Assembly (NCBI RefSeq): GCF_013167895.1
Contig: NZ_BLWC01000001.1
Span: forward strand, 3,286,001 to 3,350,000
Direction of reading: 5' to 3'
DNA length: 64,000 nucleotides
Origin: Streptomyces fulvorobeus
Lineage (GTDB): Bacteria > Actinomycetota > Actinomycetes > Streptomycetales > Streptomycetaceae
A program made the position numbers and the translations under genes. The notes under the pieces are model-generated. The model saw only the letters and a program-made list of their open reading frames with translations, did not search any database and was not told the origin of the DNA. How positions within the stretch are numbered: position 1 is the first letter of the stretch; each line of letters begins with the position of its first letter. Positions 25,262 to 37,874 of this stretch are shown piece by piece.

Positions 25262-25678
25262 TCAGGACGCGCCTTCCGGACCCTCGTCGACCGGCCGGAT
25301 CACCACCGGGTAGGCGGGCGCCCCCTCGGGCTGCGGGCAGCGCGCGACGCGTGCGGCGATCTCGGTGACCCTCTCCAGGCTCTCGCAGTCCAGGACCCAG
25401 TACCCGGCGAGCAGTGCCTCCGTCCCGCCGTACGGCCCGTCCGTGATCACGGTCCGCCCGTCGTCGCCGACGCCGACGAAGCGGGTCCTCGCGGGTTCGG
25501 TCAGACCCCGGGCCTCCACCAGCTCGCCGGTCTCGGCGAGGTCGTCGTTGACGCCCCGCATGAAGGCGAACATCTCCTGCACGTCCTTCTCGCTCCAGGC
25601 CGGGCTCTGCGGGGAGCCCTTGCCGCTCATCGCGTCGTAGTCGGCCTGCGAGCCCTCCACCATCACCAGGTACTTCAT
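25262..25678 (-). CDS. YCII/DGPF-domain protein
   Basis: The 138-residue protein begins MKYLVMVEGSQADYDAM and contains the DGPY/DGPF signature in VITDGPYGGTEALLAGYWVL. It ends in VARCPQPEGAPAYPVVIRPV. The family has a ferredoxin-like fold; members are often paired with ECF sigma factors, but none is adjacent here. GAGGAG precedes ATG 25678. It is divergent from cobL with about 200 bases between. Confidence 0.85.
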   Translation of the reverse strand: MKYLVMVEGSQADYDAMSGKGSPQSPAWSEKDVQEMFAFMRGVNDDLAETGELVEARGLTEPARTRFVGVGDDGRTVITDGPYGGTEALLAGYWVLDCESLERVTEIAARVARCPQPEGAPAYPVVIRPVDEGPEGAS

Positions 25679-25897
25679 GGTTCTTCTCCTCGGTCCGGAC
25701 GCCGCCCCCGGTGGACGGCTCTCCCAGGGGACGTCGGAACCGGGCGGGAAATCACGGCACCGCGCGGAGGACTCCCGGGAATCACCCGTCGGCCTCGCGG
25801 CACCGGGAGCGGCCGGGCCCGGCACCGGGCGGTGGGCGCGGTGGGGCCTGACAGTAGAGTGCGGCTGCGCCTTTCCCCGATCACCGAGGTACCGGCC

Positions 25898-27223
25898 TTG
25901 TCTTCCGCACCCGCCATACCGTCCGAACCCTCCGAGCCGTCCGAACCATCCGCCACGCAGCCCTCGCGGGCCGTGAGTGTCGTGGGGATCGGAGCCGACG
26001 GATGGGCGGGCCTGCCGGACGCCTCGCGTACGGTGCTCCTGGCGGCCGACGTCCTGATCGGCGCCCCGCGTCAGCTCGCGCTCCTCCCGGCGGCCTGTGC
26101 GGGGCGGCGGGTGCCCTGGCCCTCGCCGCTCAGACCGGCGGTACCGGGGCTGTTCGCCGCCCACGCGGGACGCGCCGTCGCCGTCCTGGCCAGCGGTGAC
26201 CCCATGTTCTACGGCATCGGCCGCACCCTCACCGAGGAGCTGGGCGCGGATGCGCTGCGGGTCCTGCCCCATCCGTCGTCGGTCTCCCACGCCTGCGCCC
26301 GGCTCGGCTGGCCGCTGGAGGAGACCGAGGTCGTCACCCTGGTCGGCCGCCCCGCCGCCCGGCTGGCCGCCGCCCTCCACGAGGGGCGCAGGCTCCTCGT
26401 CCTGAGCGCCGGCGCCGCCACACCCGCGGCCGTGGCCGCCCTGCTGCGCGAACAGGGCTTCGGGCCGAGCCGGATGCGGGTGCTCGAACAGCTCGGCGGT
26501 GCGCACGAGTCCTGCGCGGAGGGGATCGCCGCGACCTGGGCGCACCCGGCGGGCGACGCGCTGAACGTCGTCGCGGTGGAGTGCAGGCGCGCCCCGGACG
26601 CCCTGCGGCTCGGTGCCGTACCCGGGCTGCCGGACGAGGCGTACGAACACGACGGCCAGCTCACCAAGCGCCACGTGCGGGCCGCCACGCTCGGCGCGCT
26701 CGCACCCGCCCCCGGCGAACTCCTCTGGGACATCGGCGGCGGCTCAGGTTCGATCGCCGTCGAGTGGATGCGGACCGCTCCCTCCTGCCGGGCGGTCAGC
26801 GTGGAGCGCGACCCGGAGCGGGCCAGGCGCATCGCCCGCAACGCGGACCGGCTCGGGGTCCCCGGTCTGCGGGTCGTCACCGGCCGGGCACCGGACGCCC
26901 TGGCCGGACTCCCGGTGCCCGACGCCGTGTTCATCGGCGGCGGACTCACCGTCCCCGGTCTGCTCGACGCCTGCTGGGACGCGCTGCCGGACGGCGGCCG
27001 GCTGGTCGCCAACACGGTCACCCTGGAGTCCGACGCCCTGCTCGCCGAGCGGTACAAGGCGCACGGCGGGGAGCTGGTACGCCTGGCGGTGGCCCATGCC
27101 GTACCGGTCGGCGGCTTCACCGGCTGGCGCCAGGCCATGCCCGTGACCCAGTGGTCCGTACGCAAGCACTCATCCGTACGCACGCACTCATCCGTGCGCG
27201 AAGGCTCAGGAGACAACACATGA
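25898..27223 (+). CDS. cobL: Precorrin-6Y C5,15-methyltransferase (decarboxylating), CbiE-CbiT fusion
   Basis: The N-terminal half is a tetrapyrrole methylase (VSVVGIGADGWAGLP, then VLASGDPMFYGIGRTL). The C-terminal half is a CbiT-type SAM methyltransferase and decarboxylase (LLWDIGGGSGSIAVEWMR, then DAVFIGGGLTVPGLLD). CobL methylates C5 and C15 and decarboxylates the acetate side chain to give precorrin-8. I chose TTG 25898, with GAGG upstream; GTG 25859 is also possible. Three 18-bp repeats at 27155-27208 encode the C-terminal HSSVRTHSSVR tail. The stop overlaps cobM by four bases. Confidence 0.92.
   Translation: MSSAPAIPSEPSEPSEPSATQPSRAVSVVGIGADGWAGLPDASRTVLLAADVLIGAPRQLALLPAACAGRRVPWPSPLRPAVPGLFAAHAGRAVAVLASGDPMFYGIGRTLTEELGADALRVLPHPSSVSHACARLGWPLEETEVVTLVGRPAARLAAALHEGRRLLVLSAGAATPAAVAALLREQGFGPSRMRVLEQLGGAHESCAEGIAATWAHPAGDALNVVAVECRRAPDALRLGAVPGLPDEAYEHDGQLTKRHVRAATLGALAPAPGELLWDIGGGSGSIAVEWMRTAPSCRAVSVERDPERARRIARNADRLGVPGLRVVTGRAPDALAGLPVPDAVFIGGGLTVPGLLDACWDALPDGGRLVANTVTLESDALLAERYKAHGGELVRLAVAHAVPVGGFTGWRQAMPVTQWSVRKHSSVRTHSSVREGSGDNT
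27155..27208 (+). repeat. Three 18-bp tandem repeats at the end of cobL
   Basis: TCCGTACGCAAGCACTCA, TCCGTACGCACGCACTCA and the diverged TCCGTGCGCGAAGGCTCA follow each other in frame. They add a six-residue unit (SVRxHS) to the CobL tail just before cobM. Confidence 0.75.
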
Positions 27224-27969
27224 CCGTGTACTTCATCGGCGCGGGCCCCGGTGCGGCCGACCTGATCACGGTGCGCGGCGCCCGGCTCCTCGCCGCGAGC
27301 CCCGTCTGCCTGTACGCGGGCAGTCTCGTGCCGCGCGAACTGCTCGACGACTGCCCGGCGGACGCCCGGCTGGTGGACACCGCGCAGCTCGACATCGAAC
27401 AGATCACCGCGGAGCTGGTAGGTGCCCACGCGGCGGGACACGACGTGGCGCGGCTGCACTCGGGCGACCCGTCGGTGTTCAGCGCGGTCAACGAGCAGAT
27501 GCGGCGGCTGGACGCGGCGGACGTGCCGTACGAAGTGGTCCCCGGGGTACCGGCGTTCGCGGCGGCGGCGGCGGCGCTGAAGCGGGAGCTGACCGTGCCG
27601 ACGGTCGGCCAGACGGTGATCCTGACCCGGATCGCGCAGCGGGCGACCGCGATGCCGGAGGGCGAGGACCTGGCGACGCTCGGACGCAGCGGCGCGCTGA
27701 TCGTGCTGCACCTGGCGGCGCGGTACGTGGACCGGGTGGTGGAGGAACTGCTGCCGCACTACGGGGCGGACTGCCCGGCGGCCGTGGTGGCGATGGCGTC
27801 ACGGCCCGACGAGCTGATCCTGCGGGGGCCGCTGGACTCCATCGCGGAGCAGGTGAAGGCGGCGGGGGTGATCCGGACGGCGGTGATCATGGTGGGCCGT
27901 ACGCTGGGGGCGGAGCAGTTCCGGGACAGCCACCTGTACTCGCCGGGGCGCGACCGGCACGTGTGCTGA
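27220..27969 (+). CDS. cobM: Precorrin-4 C11-methyltransferase
   Basis: The 249-residue protein is a typical CobM: MTVYFIGAGPGAADLITVRG, then SLVPRELL, then ARLHSGDPSVFSAVNEQMRR, and YEVVPGVPAFAAAAAALKRE. The SAM-binding G-x-G-x-G and GDP motifs are intact. It methylates C11 of precorrin-4 to precorrin-5. ATG overlaps the cobL stop (ATGA), giving translational coupling. cobM is followed convergently by cbiD. Confidence 0.95.
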   Translation: MTVYFIGAGPGAADLITVRGARLLAASPVCLYAGSLVPRELLDDCPADARLVDTAQLDIEQITAELVGAHAAGHDVARLHSGDPSVFSAVNEQMRRLDAADVPYEVVPGVPAFAAAAAALKRELTVPTVGQTVILTRIAQRATAMPEGEDLATLGRSGALIVLHLAARYVDRVVEELLPHYGADCPAAVVAMASRPDELILRGPLDSIAEQVKAAGVIRTAVIMVGRTLGAEQFRDSHLYSPGRDRHVC

Positions 27970-28017
27970 ACCGGCGGTTCCGGGCCCGCCCCGGACCGGT
28001 GGCCGCCCGGCCCCCGG

Positions 28018-29136
28018 TCACCGCACGCCGCTGCGTCCCACCACCGCCCCCGCGCGGTCGATACAGATGACGTCGACCGCCACCGGCGCCCCCCGCAGCA
28101 CCGAAAGCGCCTGGTCGCGCGCCGCCACCGCCACCAGGTCGCCCAGCGGGACGCCCGCAGCCGCGCACAGCTGGAGGGCCGCGAGGCCCGTGTTGGCGGT
28201 GGCGATCCGTTCCGCCAGGGCGTCGTCCGCGCCTCCTGTCCGCGCCAGCTCCGCGAGGAACGCCTTGTCGACCTGGGAGCGTGCCGAGTGCAGGTCCAGA
28301 TGGCCCGCCGCCAGCTTCGACAGCTTCGCGAACCCGCCGCACACCGTCAGCCGGTCCACCGGGTGCCTGCGTACGTACTTCAGCACCGCGCCCGCGAAGT
28401 CCCCCATGTCCAGCAGGGCGATCTCCGGCAGCCCGTACTCCGCCACCACGGTCCTCTCCGAGGTGGCGCCGGTGCACCCCGCCACATGGGTACGCCCGGC
28501 GGCCCGCGCCACGTCCACCCCGCGGCGGATCGAGTCGATCCAGGCCGAGCAGGAGTACGGCACCACCACGCCCGTCGTCCCCAGGATCGACAGGCCCCCC
28601 AGGATGCCCAGGCGCGGATTCCAGGTGGAACGGGCGATCTCCTCGCCCTGGTCGACGGAGAGGGTGATCTCCACGTCACCGGAGCCGCCGTGGACCGCCG
28701 CCACCCGCGCCATGTGCTCCCGCATCATCTGCCGGGGCACCGGGTTGACGGCGGGCTCCCCCACGTCCAGGGGCAGCCCGGGCAGGGTGACCGTGCCCAC
28801 GCCGGGACCGGCCCGGAACACCACCCCGGAACCCGGCGGAGCGTGGCGTACGGTCGCCCGTACCAGCGCCCCGTGCGTCACGTCCGGGTCGTCGCCCGCG
28901 TCCTTGACCACCCCGGCCATCGCCCGGTCGGCGGAGAGCTCCTCCACCGCCAGGGCGAAGGAGGGCGTCTGCCCCCGGGGCAGTGTGACCGTCACCGGAT
29001 CGGGGAAGTCACCGCTCAGCAGCGCCGTGTACGCCGCCGTGGCCGCCGCGGTCGCGCAGGCACCGGTCGTCCACCCGGGCCGCAGACCGGTGTGTTTGAG
29101 TTGGGCGGCGCGCCCGCCCTTCGCCTCACTGCTCAT
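28018..29136 (-). CDS. cbiD: Cobalt-precorrin-5B C1-methyltransferase CbiD
   Basis: The 372-residue protein shows the CbiD start LRPGWTTGACATAAATAAYT, the motif EITLSVDQGEEIARSTWNPR, LGILGGLSILGTTGVVVPYS and the C-terminal VDRLTVCGGFAKLSKLAAGH. CbiD belongs to the anaerobic-type route and here occurs with oxygen-dependent CobG, so it presumably replaces CobF at C1. Start ATG 29136 uses GGATGG (minus strand, 29149-29144). The start of cobK lies 14 bases away on the other strand. Confidence 0.93.
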   Translation of the reverse strand: MSSEAKGGRAAQLKHTGLRPGWTTGACATAAATAAYTALLSGDFPDPVTVTLPRGQTPSFALAVEELSADRAMAGVVKDAGDDPDVTHGALVRATVRHAPPGSGVVFRAGPGVGTVTLPGLPLDVGEPAVNPVPRQMMREHMARVAAVHGGSGDVEITLSVDQGEEIARSTWNPRLGILGGLSILGTTGVVVPYSCSAWIDSIRRGVDVARAAGRTHVAGCTGATSERTVVAEYGLPEIALLDMGDFAGAVLKYVRRHPVDRLTVCGGFAKLSKLAAGHLDLHSARSQVDKAFLAELARTGGADDALAERIATANTGLAALQLCAAAGVPLGDLVAVAARDQALSVLRGAPVAVDVICIDRAGAVVGRSGVR

Positions 29137-29149
29137 GGATGGACCATCC
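29137..29149. promoter_or_regulatory. Palindrome giving a ribosome-binding site to both divergent genes
   Basis: GGATGG A CCATCC is a perfect palindrome between the divergent starts of cbiD (29136) and cobK (29151). On each strand GGATGG sits seven or eight bases before the start codon. No room remains for a promoter between the two genes. Confidence 0.6.
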
Positions 29150-29150
29150 G

Positions 29151-29906
29151 ATGCGTCTGCATGTACTCGTGCTCGGAGGCACGACGGAAGCCCGGCGGCT
29201 CGCCGGGGCACTGGTGGACACCCTGCCCGCCGGGGCACGGGTGACCAGTTCGCTCGCGGGCCGTGTGGCCCGTCCCGCACTCCCGCCAGGCGAGGTGCGG
29301 ATCGGCGGCTTCGGCGGGGCCGGAGGGCTGGCCGACTGGCTGCGGGCGCACCGGGTGGATGCCCTCATCGACGCCACCCATCCTTTCGCCGGGACGATCA
29401 GTTTCCACGCGGCCGAGGCCGCCGCCACCGCCCATGTTCCTCTTCTCGCGCTGCGCCGCCCGGGGTGGGTGCCCGTGGCGGGCGACCGCTGGCACCCGGC
29501 AGGCTCGCTGACCGCCGCCGCGGAGCTCCTGCCCGCGCTGGGCCGCCGCGTCTTCCTCACGACGGGGCGGATGGGGCTGGCCGCCTTCGCGGGACTCGAC
29601 GAGCTGTGGTTCCTGACGCGCTCGGTGGACGCCCCGGAGGCGCCGTGTCCCGCGCGCATGGAGGTCCTGCTCGACCGGGGCCCCTTCACCCTCGAAGGGG
29701 AACGGGCCCTGATCGCCCGCCACCGTATCGACGTCCTCGTCACCAAGGACAGCGGCGGCGACGCGACCGCCCCCAAGCTGACCGCCGCCAGGGAGGCCGG
29801 CATCCCGGTGGTCGTGGTCGGCCGGCCACCGATACCCGGAGGGGTCCCGGTGGCCGGCACACCCGAGCAGGCCGTGGCCTGGCTGCGGGAGACGCTGGCG
29901 GGCTAA
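29151..29906 (+). CDS. cobK: Precorrin-6A reductase
   Basis: The 251-residue protein has the CobK/CbiJ signature: LVLGGTTEARRLAGALVDTL near the start, DALIDATHPFAGTISFHAAE and the late DVLVTKDSGGDATAPKLTAA. It reduces precorrin-6A to precorrin-6B with NADPH. ATG 29151 has GGATGG eight bases upstream; the earlier ATG 29139 would overlap that site. Its stop overlaps the stop of cobIJ by three bases in convergent orientation. Confidence 0.93.
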   Translation: MRLHVLVLGGTTEARRLAGALVDTLPAGARVTSSLAGRVARPALPPGEVRIGGFGGAGGLADWLRAHRVDALIDATHPFAGTISFHAAEAAATAHVPLLALRRPGWVPVAGDRWHPAGSLTAAAELLPALGRRVFLTTGRMGLAAFAGLDELWFLTRSVDAPEAPCPARMEVLLDRGPFTLEGERALIARHRIDVLVTKDSGGDATAPKLTAAREAGIPVVVVGRPPIPGGVPVAGTPEQAVAWLRETLAG

Positions 29907-31456
29907 GCCTCCGGATAGCGCCGAGGCGTCCAGACGATCTCCTGGCCGCCGCCCCGCCGCACCCACCGGGTCTGCGAGGACCCCACGATGAGGATCGTGC
30001 GCATGTCGACCTCGGCCGGGTCGAGATCGGCCAGCCGCACCGTACGGACGCTCTCCGCCGGGCCGCCGACGTCCCGGCCCAGCACCACGGGCGTGTCCGG
30101 GGAGCGGTGCTCGAGCAGCAGGTCGCGGGCCTTGCCGACCTGCCAGGTCCGGGTGCGTGAGCCGGGGTTGTAGAGCGCCATCACCAGGTCCGCGGCGGCC
30201 GCCGCGCGCAGCCGCTCCGCGATGACCTCCCACGGCTTGAGGCGGTCGGACAGCGAGATGGTGGCGTAGTCGTGACCGAGCGGGGCGCCCACGCGGGCGG
30301 CGGCGGCGTTGGCCGCGGTCACGCCGGGCAGCACCCGTACCGCGATGTCCTTGTACAGGTCCTGCGAGGCGACCTCCAGCACCGCGGTCGCCATCGCGAA
30401 GACCCCCGGGTCACCGCCCGACACCACGGCCACGCGCCGGCCGCGCCCGGCCAGGTCGAGGGCGAACTCCGCGCGCTCCGACTCGACCTTGTTGTCCGAA
30501 CCGTGGCGCGCCTGGCCCGGCCGGACCGGGACCCGGTCCAGGTACGTCGTGTAGCCGACCACGTCGTCGGCGGCGGCCAGCGCCCCGCGCGTCTCCGGGG
30601 TCAGCCACAGCGGTCCTGCCGGGCCGGTGCCGACCACGACGACCTCGCCGGAGCCGGCCGCGCGCTCGGGGCGCGGTGCGTCGACACGGCTCGGCAGCAC
30701 CGCGACGGCGAAGTACGGCACCGAGTCCGGGTCGGTGTCCGCGAGCTCTCCGGTGCGCTCCCCCGCCATCGTCGCCCGCTCCACGTACCGCGCGTCGGGC
30801 AGCCGCCCGGACGCCTCGAAGGCGCGGCGCACGGCCGGGAACGTACGGCCCAGCTTCATCACCACCGCGCAGTCGGTGGCCGCCAGACGGGCCGTCAGCT
30901 CCTCCTCGGGCAGGGTGCCCGGCAGGATCGTCAGCACCTCCTCGCCCTCGACGAGCGGGGTGCCGAGGCGGGCGGCGGCGGCGCTGACCGAGGTGACACC
31001 GGGGACGACCTCGGTGGCGTAACGATCCGCCAGCCGCTTGTGCATGTGCATGTACGAGCCGTAGAACAACGGGTCGCCCTCGGCGAGGACGGCGACGGTG
31101 AGCCCGGCGTCCAGGTGCACCGCGAGGCGGGCCGCCGCCTCGGCGTAGAACTCCTCCAGCGCGCCCCGGTAGCCGCCCGGGTGGTCGGTGGTCTCCGTGG
31201 TGACCGGGTAGACCAGCGCCTCCTCGATGTGGTCGGCACGGATGTGCTCGGCCGCGATGGAACGGGCGATGGAGCGGCCGTGCCGGGCGCTGTGGTACGC
31301 CACGACGTCGGCTTCGGCGATGACCTGGACGGCCCGCAGGGTCATCAGCGACGGGTCGCCGGGGCCGAGCCCGACCCCGTACAGCCGCCCGGTGGTCCGT
31401 GAGCCCGCGGCGTCCGCCGCGCCGCTCGTGCCTTCCGCGTTCCGCTGGGTGCTCAC
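29903..31456 (-). CDS. cobIJ: Precorrin-2 C20-methyltransferase / precorrin-3B C17-methyltransferase fusion
   Basis: The 517-residue protein is two tetrapyrrole methylases in line. CobI: LYGVGLGPGDPSLMTLRAVQ, then VAVLAEGDPLFYGSYMHMHK, up to about residue 260. CobJ: VVVVGTGPAGPLWLTPETRG, then VAVVSGGDPGVFAMATAVLE, then MALYNPGSRTRTWQVGKARD. The fusion is common in actinobacteria. It adds methyls at C20 and later C17, with ring contraction. GTG 31456 lies two bases past the cobH stop and its ribosome site is inside cobH, so the genes are coupled. Confidence 0.94.
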   Translation of the reverse strand: MSTQRNAEGTSGAADAAGSRTTGRLYGVGLGPGDPSLMTLRAVQVIAEADVVAYHSARHGRSIARSIAAEHIRADHIEEALVYPVTTETTDHPGGYRGALEEFYAEAAARLAVHLDAGLTVAVLAEGDPLFYGSYMHMHKRLADRYATEVVPGVTSVSAAAARLGTPLVEGEEVLTILPGTLPEEELTARLAATDCAVVMKLGRTFPAVRRAFEASGRLPDARYVERATMAGERTGELADTDPDSVPYFAVAVLPSRVDAPRPERAAGSGEVVVVGTGPAGPLWLTPETRGALAAADDVVGYTTYLDRVPVRPGQARHGSDNKVESERAEFALDLAGRGRRVAVVSGGDPGVFAMATAVLEVASQDLYKDIAVRVLPGVTAANAAAARVGAPLGHDYATISLSDRLKPWEVIAERLRAAAAADLVMALYNPGSRTRTWQVGKARDLLLEHRSPDTPVVLGRDVGGPAESVRTVRLADLDPAEVDMRTILIVGSSQTRWVRRGGGQEIVWTPRRYPEA

Positions 31457-31458
31457 GG

Positions 31459-32085
31459 TCACTCCACCTCGCTGGCGATGGCGTTGAGGGCGGCCGCGGC
31501 GATCGCGCTGCCGCCGCGACGGCCGCGCACGATCAGGTACTCCAGGCCGGACGGGTGGGCGGCCAGCGCGTCCTTGGACTCGGCGGCTCCGATGAAGCCG
31601 ACCGGCATGCCTATGACGGCGGCGGGGCGCGGGGCACCCTCCTCGACCATCTCCAGCAGCCGGAAGAGTGCGGTGGGCGCGTTGCCGACGGCGACGACGG
31701 CGCCGCCCATGCGGTCCCGCCACAGTTCGAGGGCGGCGGCGCTGCGGGTGGTGCCCAGCTCGGCGGCGAGGCCCGGCACGGCCGGGTCGGAGAGCGTGCA
31801 GATCACCTCGTTGTCCGCGGGGAGCCGCTTGCGGGTCACACCGCTCGCGAGCATGGCCACGTCGCAGAGGATCGGAGCGCCGGACCGCAGTGCGGCACGG
31901 GCGTGCGCCACGGCGTCCGGTGAGAAGGCGAGATCGCGTACGAGGTCGACCATGCCGCAGGCGTGGATCATGCGGACGGCGACCTGGCTGACGTCGGCGG
32001 GCAGCCCGGCCAGATCCGCCTCCGCGCGGATGGTGGCGAAGGACTGGCGGTAGATCGCCGGTCCGTCCTTCTCGTACTGATGCAC
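31459..32085 (-). CDS. cobH: Precorrin-8X methylmutase
   Basis: The 208-residue protein matches Cob[21 protein letters not shown], then [20 protein letters not shown] containing the active-site His, and [20 protein letters not shown]. It moves the methyl from C11 to C12 to give hydrogenobyrinic acid. GAAGG precedes GTG 32085. It is the middle gene of cobG-cobH-cobIJ on the minus strand. Confidence 0.95.
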   Translation of the reverse strand: MHQYEKDGPAIYRQSFATIRAEADLAGLPADVSQVAVRMIHACGMVDLVRDLAFSPDAVAHARAALRSGAPILCDVAMLASGVTRKRLPADNEVICTLSDPAVPGLAAELGTTRSAAALELWRDRMGGAVVAVGNAPTALFRLLEMVEEGAPRPAAVIGMPVGFIGAAESKDALAAHPSGLEYLIVRGRRGGSAIAAAALNAIASEVE

Positions 32086-32123
32086 AGTGCCTTCGCTTTC
32101 TGTGTCGGGTGGATGAGGGTGGG

Positions 32124-33440
32124 TCAGCTGGGGGTACGGGCCGTCGCCACGGCCGCGGCGAGCGAGTCCGAGCCGGGCGCCACGGTGACGGGGGCGCGGG
32201 GGCCGTCGTCCCGTACGACGGTGATCCGGTGGCCGCCCCCGGGGGTGGCGACCACGTCGACCCACTCCCCGTGCGGATGCCCGCACCGGCGCTCGCAGCC
32301 CGACCAGTGGACGGGCAGCCGTCCCGGCGGCCCCACGGAGGCCGCCGCTTCGGCCCGTACGTCGGCCAGCGATCTTGCGCAGCCGGGCCGTCCGATGCAG
32401 GCGCCCACGCCCGTCCACGGGGACGCGGGGCCGGTGATCAGTCCGGCCGCGGCCAGGTCGGCCAGCAGTGCGGGGGCCAGGTCCGGGGCGGCGCCGGGGA
32501 CGACGACCCCGCGCCACGGAGTGAGGCGCAGTTCGCCGGCGCAGCGACGGGCGGTCGCGGTGAGCGACTGCCACTGCGCGGGGGCGAGACGGCCCAGCGG
32601 TACGCCCGCGGAGAGCGCGACGGCGGGGCGGCGGCCGGCCGGCACCTGGCCGGGAGCCGGCGGGACCGCCCCGGCCGGGCGCGGGGCCACTGTCCGGACG
32701 GCCCCTGTGAGCTGCCCCGCCACCCGGTCCGGCAGGGCGTCGCGGACGTCGTCGGGCAGGTCCTTCACACGCCAGGCGCCGGAGGGCCGGGCGGCGTGCA
32801 GGAAGGTCTCGGCGGCCAGGAGGGCCGCGCGGGGGGCGTCGGCGGCGGGCAGCCGCAGGGCGGTGTCGCCTGCGCCGACCCGCAGGAGGGCGGTGCTGCC
32901 GCCGGCCGGGGGGTGCGCGACGAGGGTCACGTCGGCGCCGAGGGCGTCCACGTCACCGCGGCCGTCGTCGAGGGCGAAGAGGAAGCGGCCGGAGAGCGCG
33001 GTCGCGTTCTCGCTCCGGCACAGCAGCCGGTCCAGCTCGGTCAGCCAGGGGCGCAGGTCCGGGGACTCACGGTCGTCGAGGCCGGAGAGGGGGGAGGCGA
33101 CGATGTTCCGTACGCGCTCGTGGCGTTCGGAGGGCAGGAGCCCGGCGCCCGCGAGCAGCGGGGCGAGTTCGGGGCCGCAGTCAGGGGCGAGGCCGCGGAG
33201 CTGGACGTTGCCGCGCGAGGTGAGGTGCACGTCGCCGTCACCGAGCCGCCCGGCGGCTTCGTACAGGGCTTCCGCCTGAGCGGTGGTCAGGATGCCGCCG
33301 GGTATCCGTACCCGGGCGAGCGCGCCGTCGTCCGCCTGGTGCAGCCGCAGGGTGCCGGGGCAGGCATCGCCACTGCTCCGGGCACAGGCGGCGCCCTGGG
33401 ACCGGGGCGAAAGGGCGGATGCGGACATGGCGGCGAGCAT
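32124..33440 (-). CDS. cobG: Precorrin-3B synthase CobG (oxygen-dependent)
   Basis: The product of about 438 residues is of the sulfite/nitrite-reductase ferredoxin-like type. It has the N-terminal half ([20 protein letters not shown], then [15 protein letters not shown]) and a 4Fe-4S/siroheme-type Cys set ([12 protein letters not shown], then [12 protein letters not shown]). CobG uses O2 to hydroxylate C20 and form the lactone of precorrin-3B. Three in-frame ATGs (33449, 33440, 33428) compete and none has a good ribosome site. A gap of about 450 bases separates it from the B12 riboswitch of cobN. Confidence 0.88.
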   Translation of the reverse strand: MLAAMSASALSPRSQGAACARSSGDACPGTLRLHQADDGALARVRIPGGILTTAQAEALYEAAGRLGDGDVHLTSRGNVQLRGLAPDCGPELAPLLAGAGLLPSERHERVRNIVASPLSGLDDRESPDLRPWLTELDRLLCRSENATALSGRFLFALDDGRGDVDALGADVTLVAHPPAGGSTALLRVGAGDTALRLPAADAPRAALLAAETFLHAARPSGAWRVKDLPDDVRDALPDRVAGQLTGAVRTVAPRPAGAVPPAPGQVPAGRRPAVALSAGVPLGRLAPAQWQSLTATARRCAGELRLTPWRGVVVPGAAPDLAPALLADLAAAGLITGPASPWTGVGACIGRPGCARSLADVRAEAAASVGPPGRLPVHWSGCERRCGHPHGEWVDVVATPGGGHRITVVRDDGPRAPVTVAPGSDSLAAAVATARTPS

Positions 33441-33894
33441 ACCGACCATCACACCGCGTTCGGCGGGGCCCGGCACGATGCCCGGACCGGACGGAGGGGG
33501 CGAGGACCGTTCGAGGCGCCTCCCCGGACCGGCTGAGGCCCTGCGGCGCGGGCGGGCCGGCCGGTACGGCCGCGCGGTGCGGTGGCCTGCGCGCCTCCCC
33601 GGCCGGTCCTGGCGCCGACGGCCGCCCCTGGATCGACCGGGGGAACAGCCCCAGCCATTTTTCCGGCCACGCCGCGCTTGGCTGAGCGCTGGGACGTCCT
33701 CAGCCGCCGGACGGGCTGAGACGGGCCGCCCCGGCCCGCCCGGCGACCGGGGCCGGAGTCCGGCCACCGATCCCGGCCTGTCCGGCGTCTGCGGACCGGC
33801 CCCGGTGGCGCCCCCGGCCCAGCACACCCGGCCCGCTCCGCCCGTCCGGCGGGAAGAGCAAGATCCCGGGCGCCCCCCACCCGCCCACCCCCGC
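33441..33894. other. Long cobG-cobN intergenic region
   Basis: About 450 bases of very GC-rich sequence without a credible gene; open frames here are shadows. It must hold the promoters of cobG (left) and of the riboswitch-led cobN transcript (right). I could not assign -35/-10 boxes and saw no second B12 box facing cobG. Confidence 0.4.
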
Positions 33895-34060
33895 CGCTTA
33901 GGATGCGTACGGCGGTCACTCCGGCCGCCATCGCCAGACGGCGACAGGGGAGGAAGCCCGGTGAGATTCCGGCGCGGTCCCGCCACTGTGAGCTCGGCCG
34001 AGACCCGGCCGGGCGAGTCAGGAACTCCCTTCCCCGCACGCCCGGCTCCGCCCGGGTCCG
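33895..34060 (+). promoter_or_regulatory. Cobalamin riboswitch of cobN
   Basis: The leader contains the conserved aptamer order: AGGGGAGGAAGCCCGGTGAG, then TTCCGGCGCGGTCCCGCCAC with TG (the B12 box GCCACTG at 33981-33987), then GAGTCAGGAACTC. Adenosylcobalamin binding should shut off cobN. Downstream, GGGG and CCCC (about 34084-34099) pair next to the GAGGAAGG ribosome site of cobN, suggesting control of translation initiation. Confidence 0.92.
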
Positions 34061-34118
34061 GGGAATCCATTCCGACACCGCCCGGGGCGTGGACACCCCG
34101 AGGAAGGCTTGACGCAGC

Positions 34119-37724
<3,606 letters not shown>

Positions 37725-37816
37725 GCCCGGCCGCGCGCGAGGCGGCGCACGGCTGACAGGGCCGGCTCACCGGCCGGCGCACGGCTTCCGGAGCCGGCGC
37801 ACCGGGCGGCAGCGGA

Positions 37817-37852
37817 GCGGCCCCCAGGACCACGAAGGTCCCGGGGGCCGCG
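37817..37852. terminator. Bidirectional hairpin between cobN and the lysyl-oxidase-like gene
   Basis: GCGGCCCCC and GGGGGCCGC, with inner GGACC/GGTCC, form a long stem with one mismatch and a five-base loop. It lies between two convergent genes and can serve both. Confidence 0.7.
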
Positions 37853-37874
37853 TACCGCACCAGCCGCCGGCAGG

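Noticed and set aside
33441..33894. A second cobalamin riboswitch facing cobG.
   Set aside because: No B12 box or other aptamer motifs were found on the minus strand in this gap.
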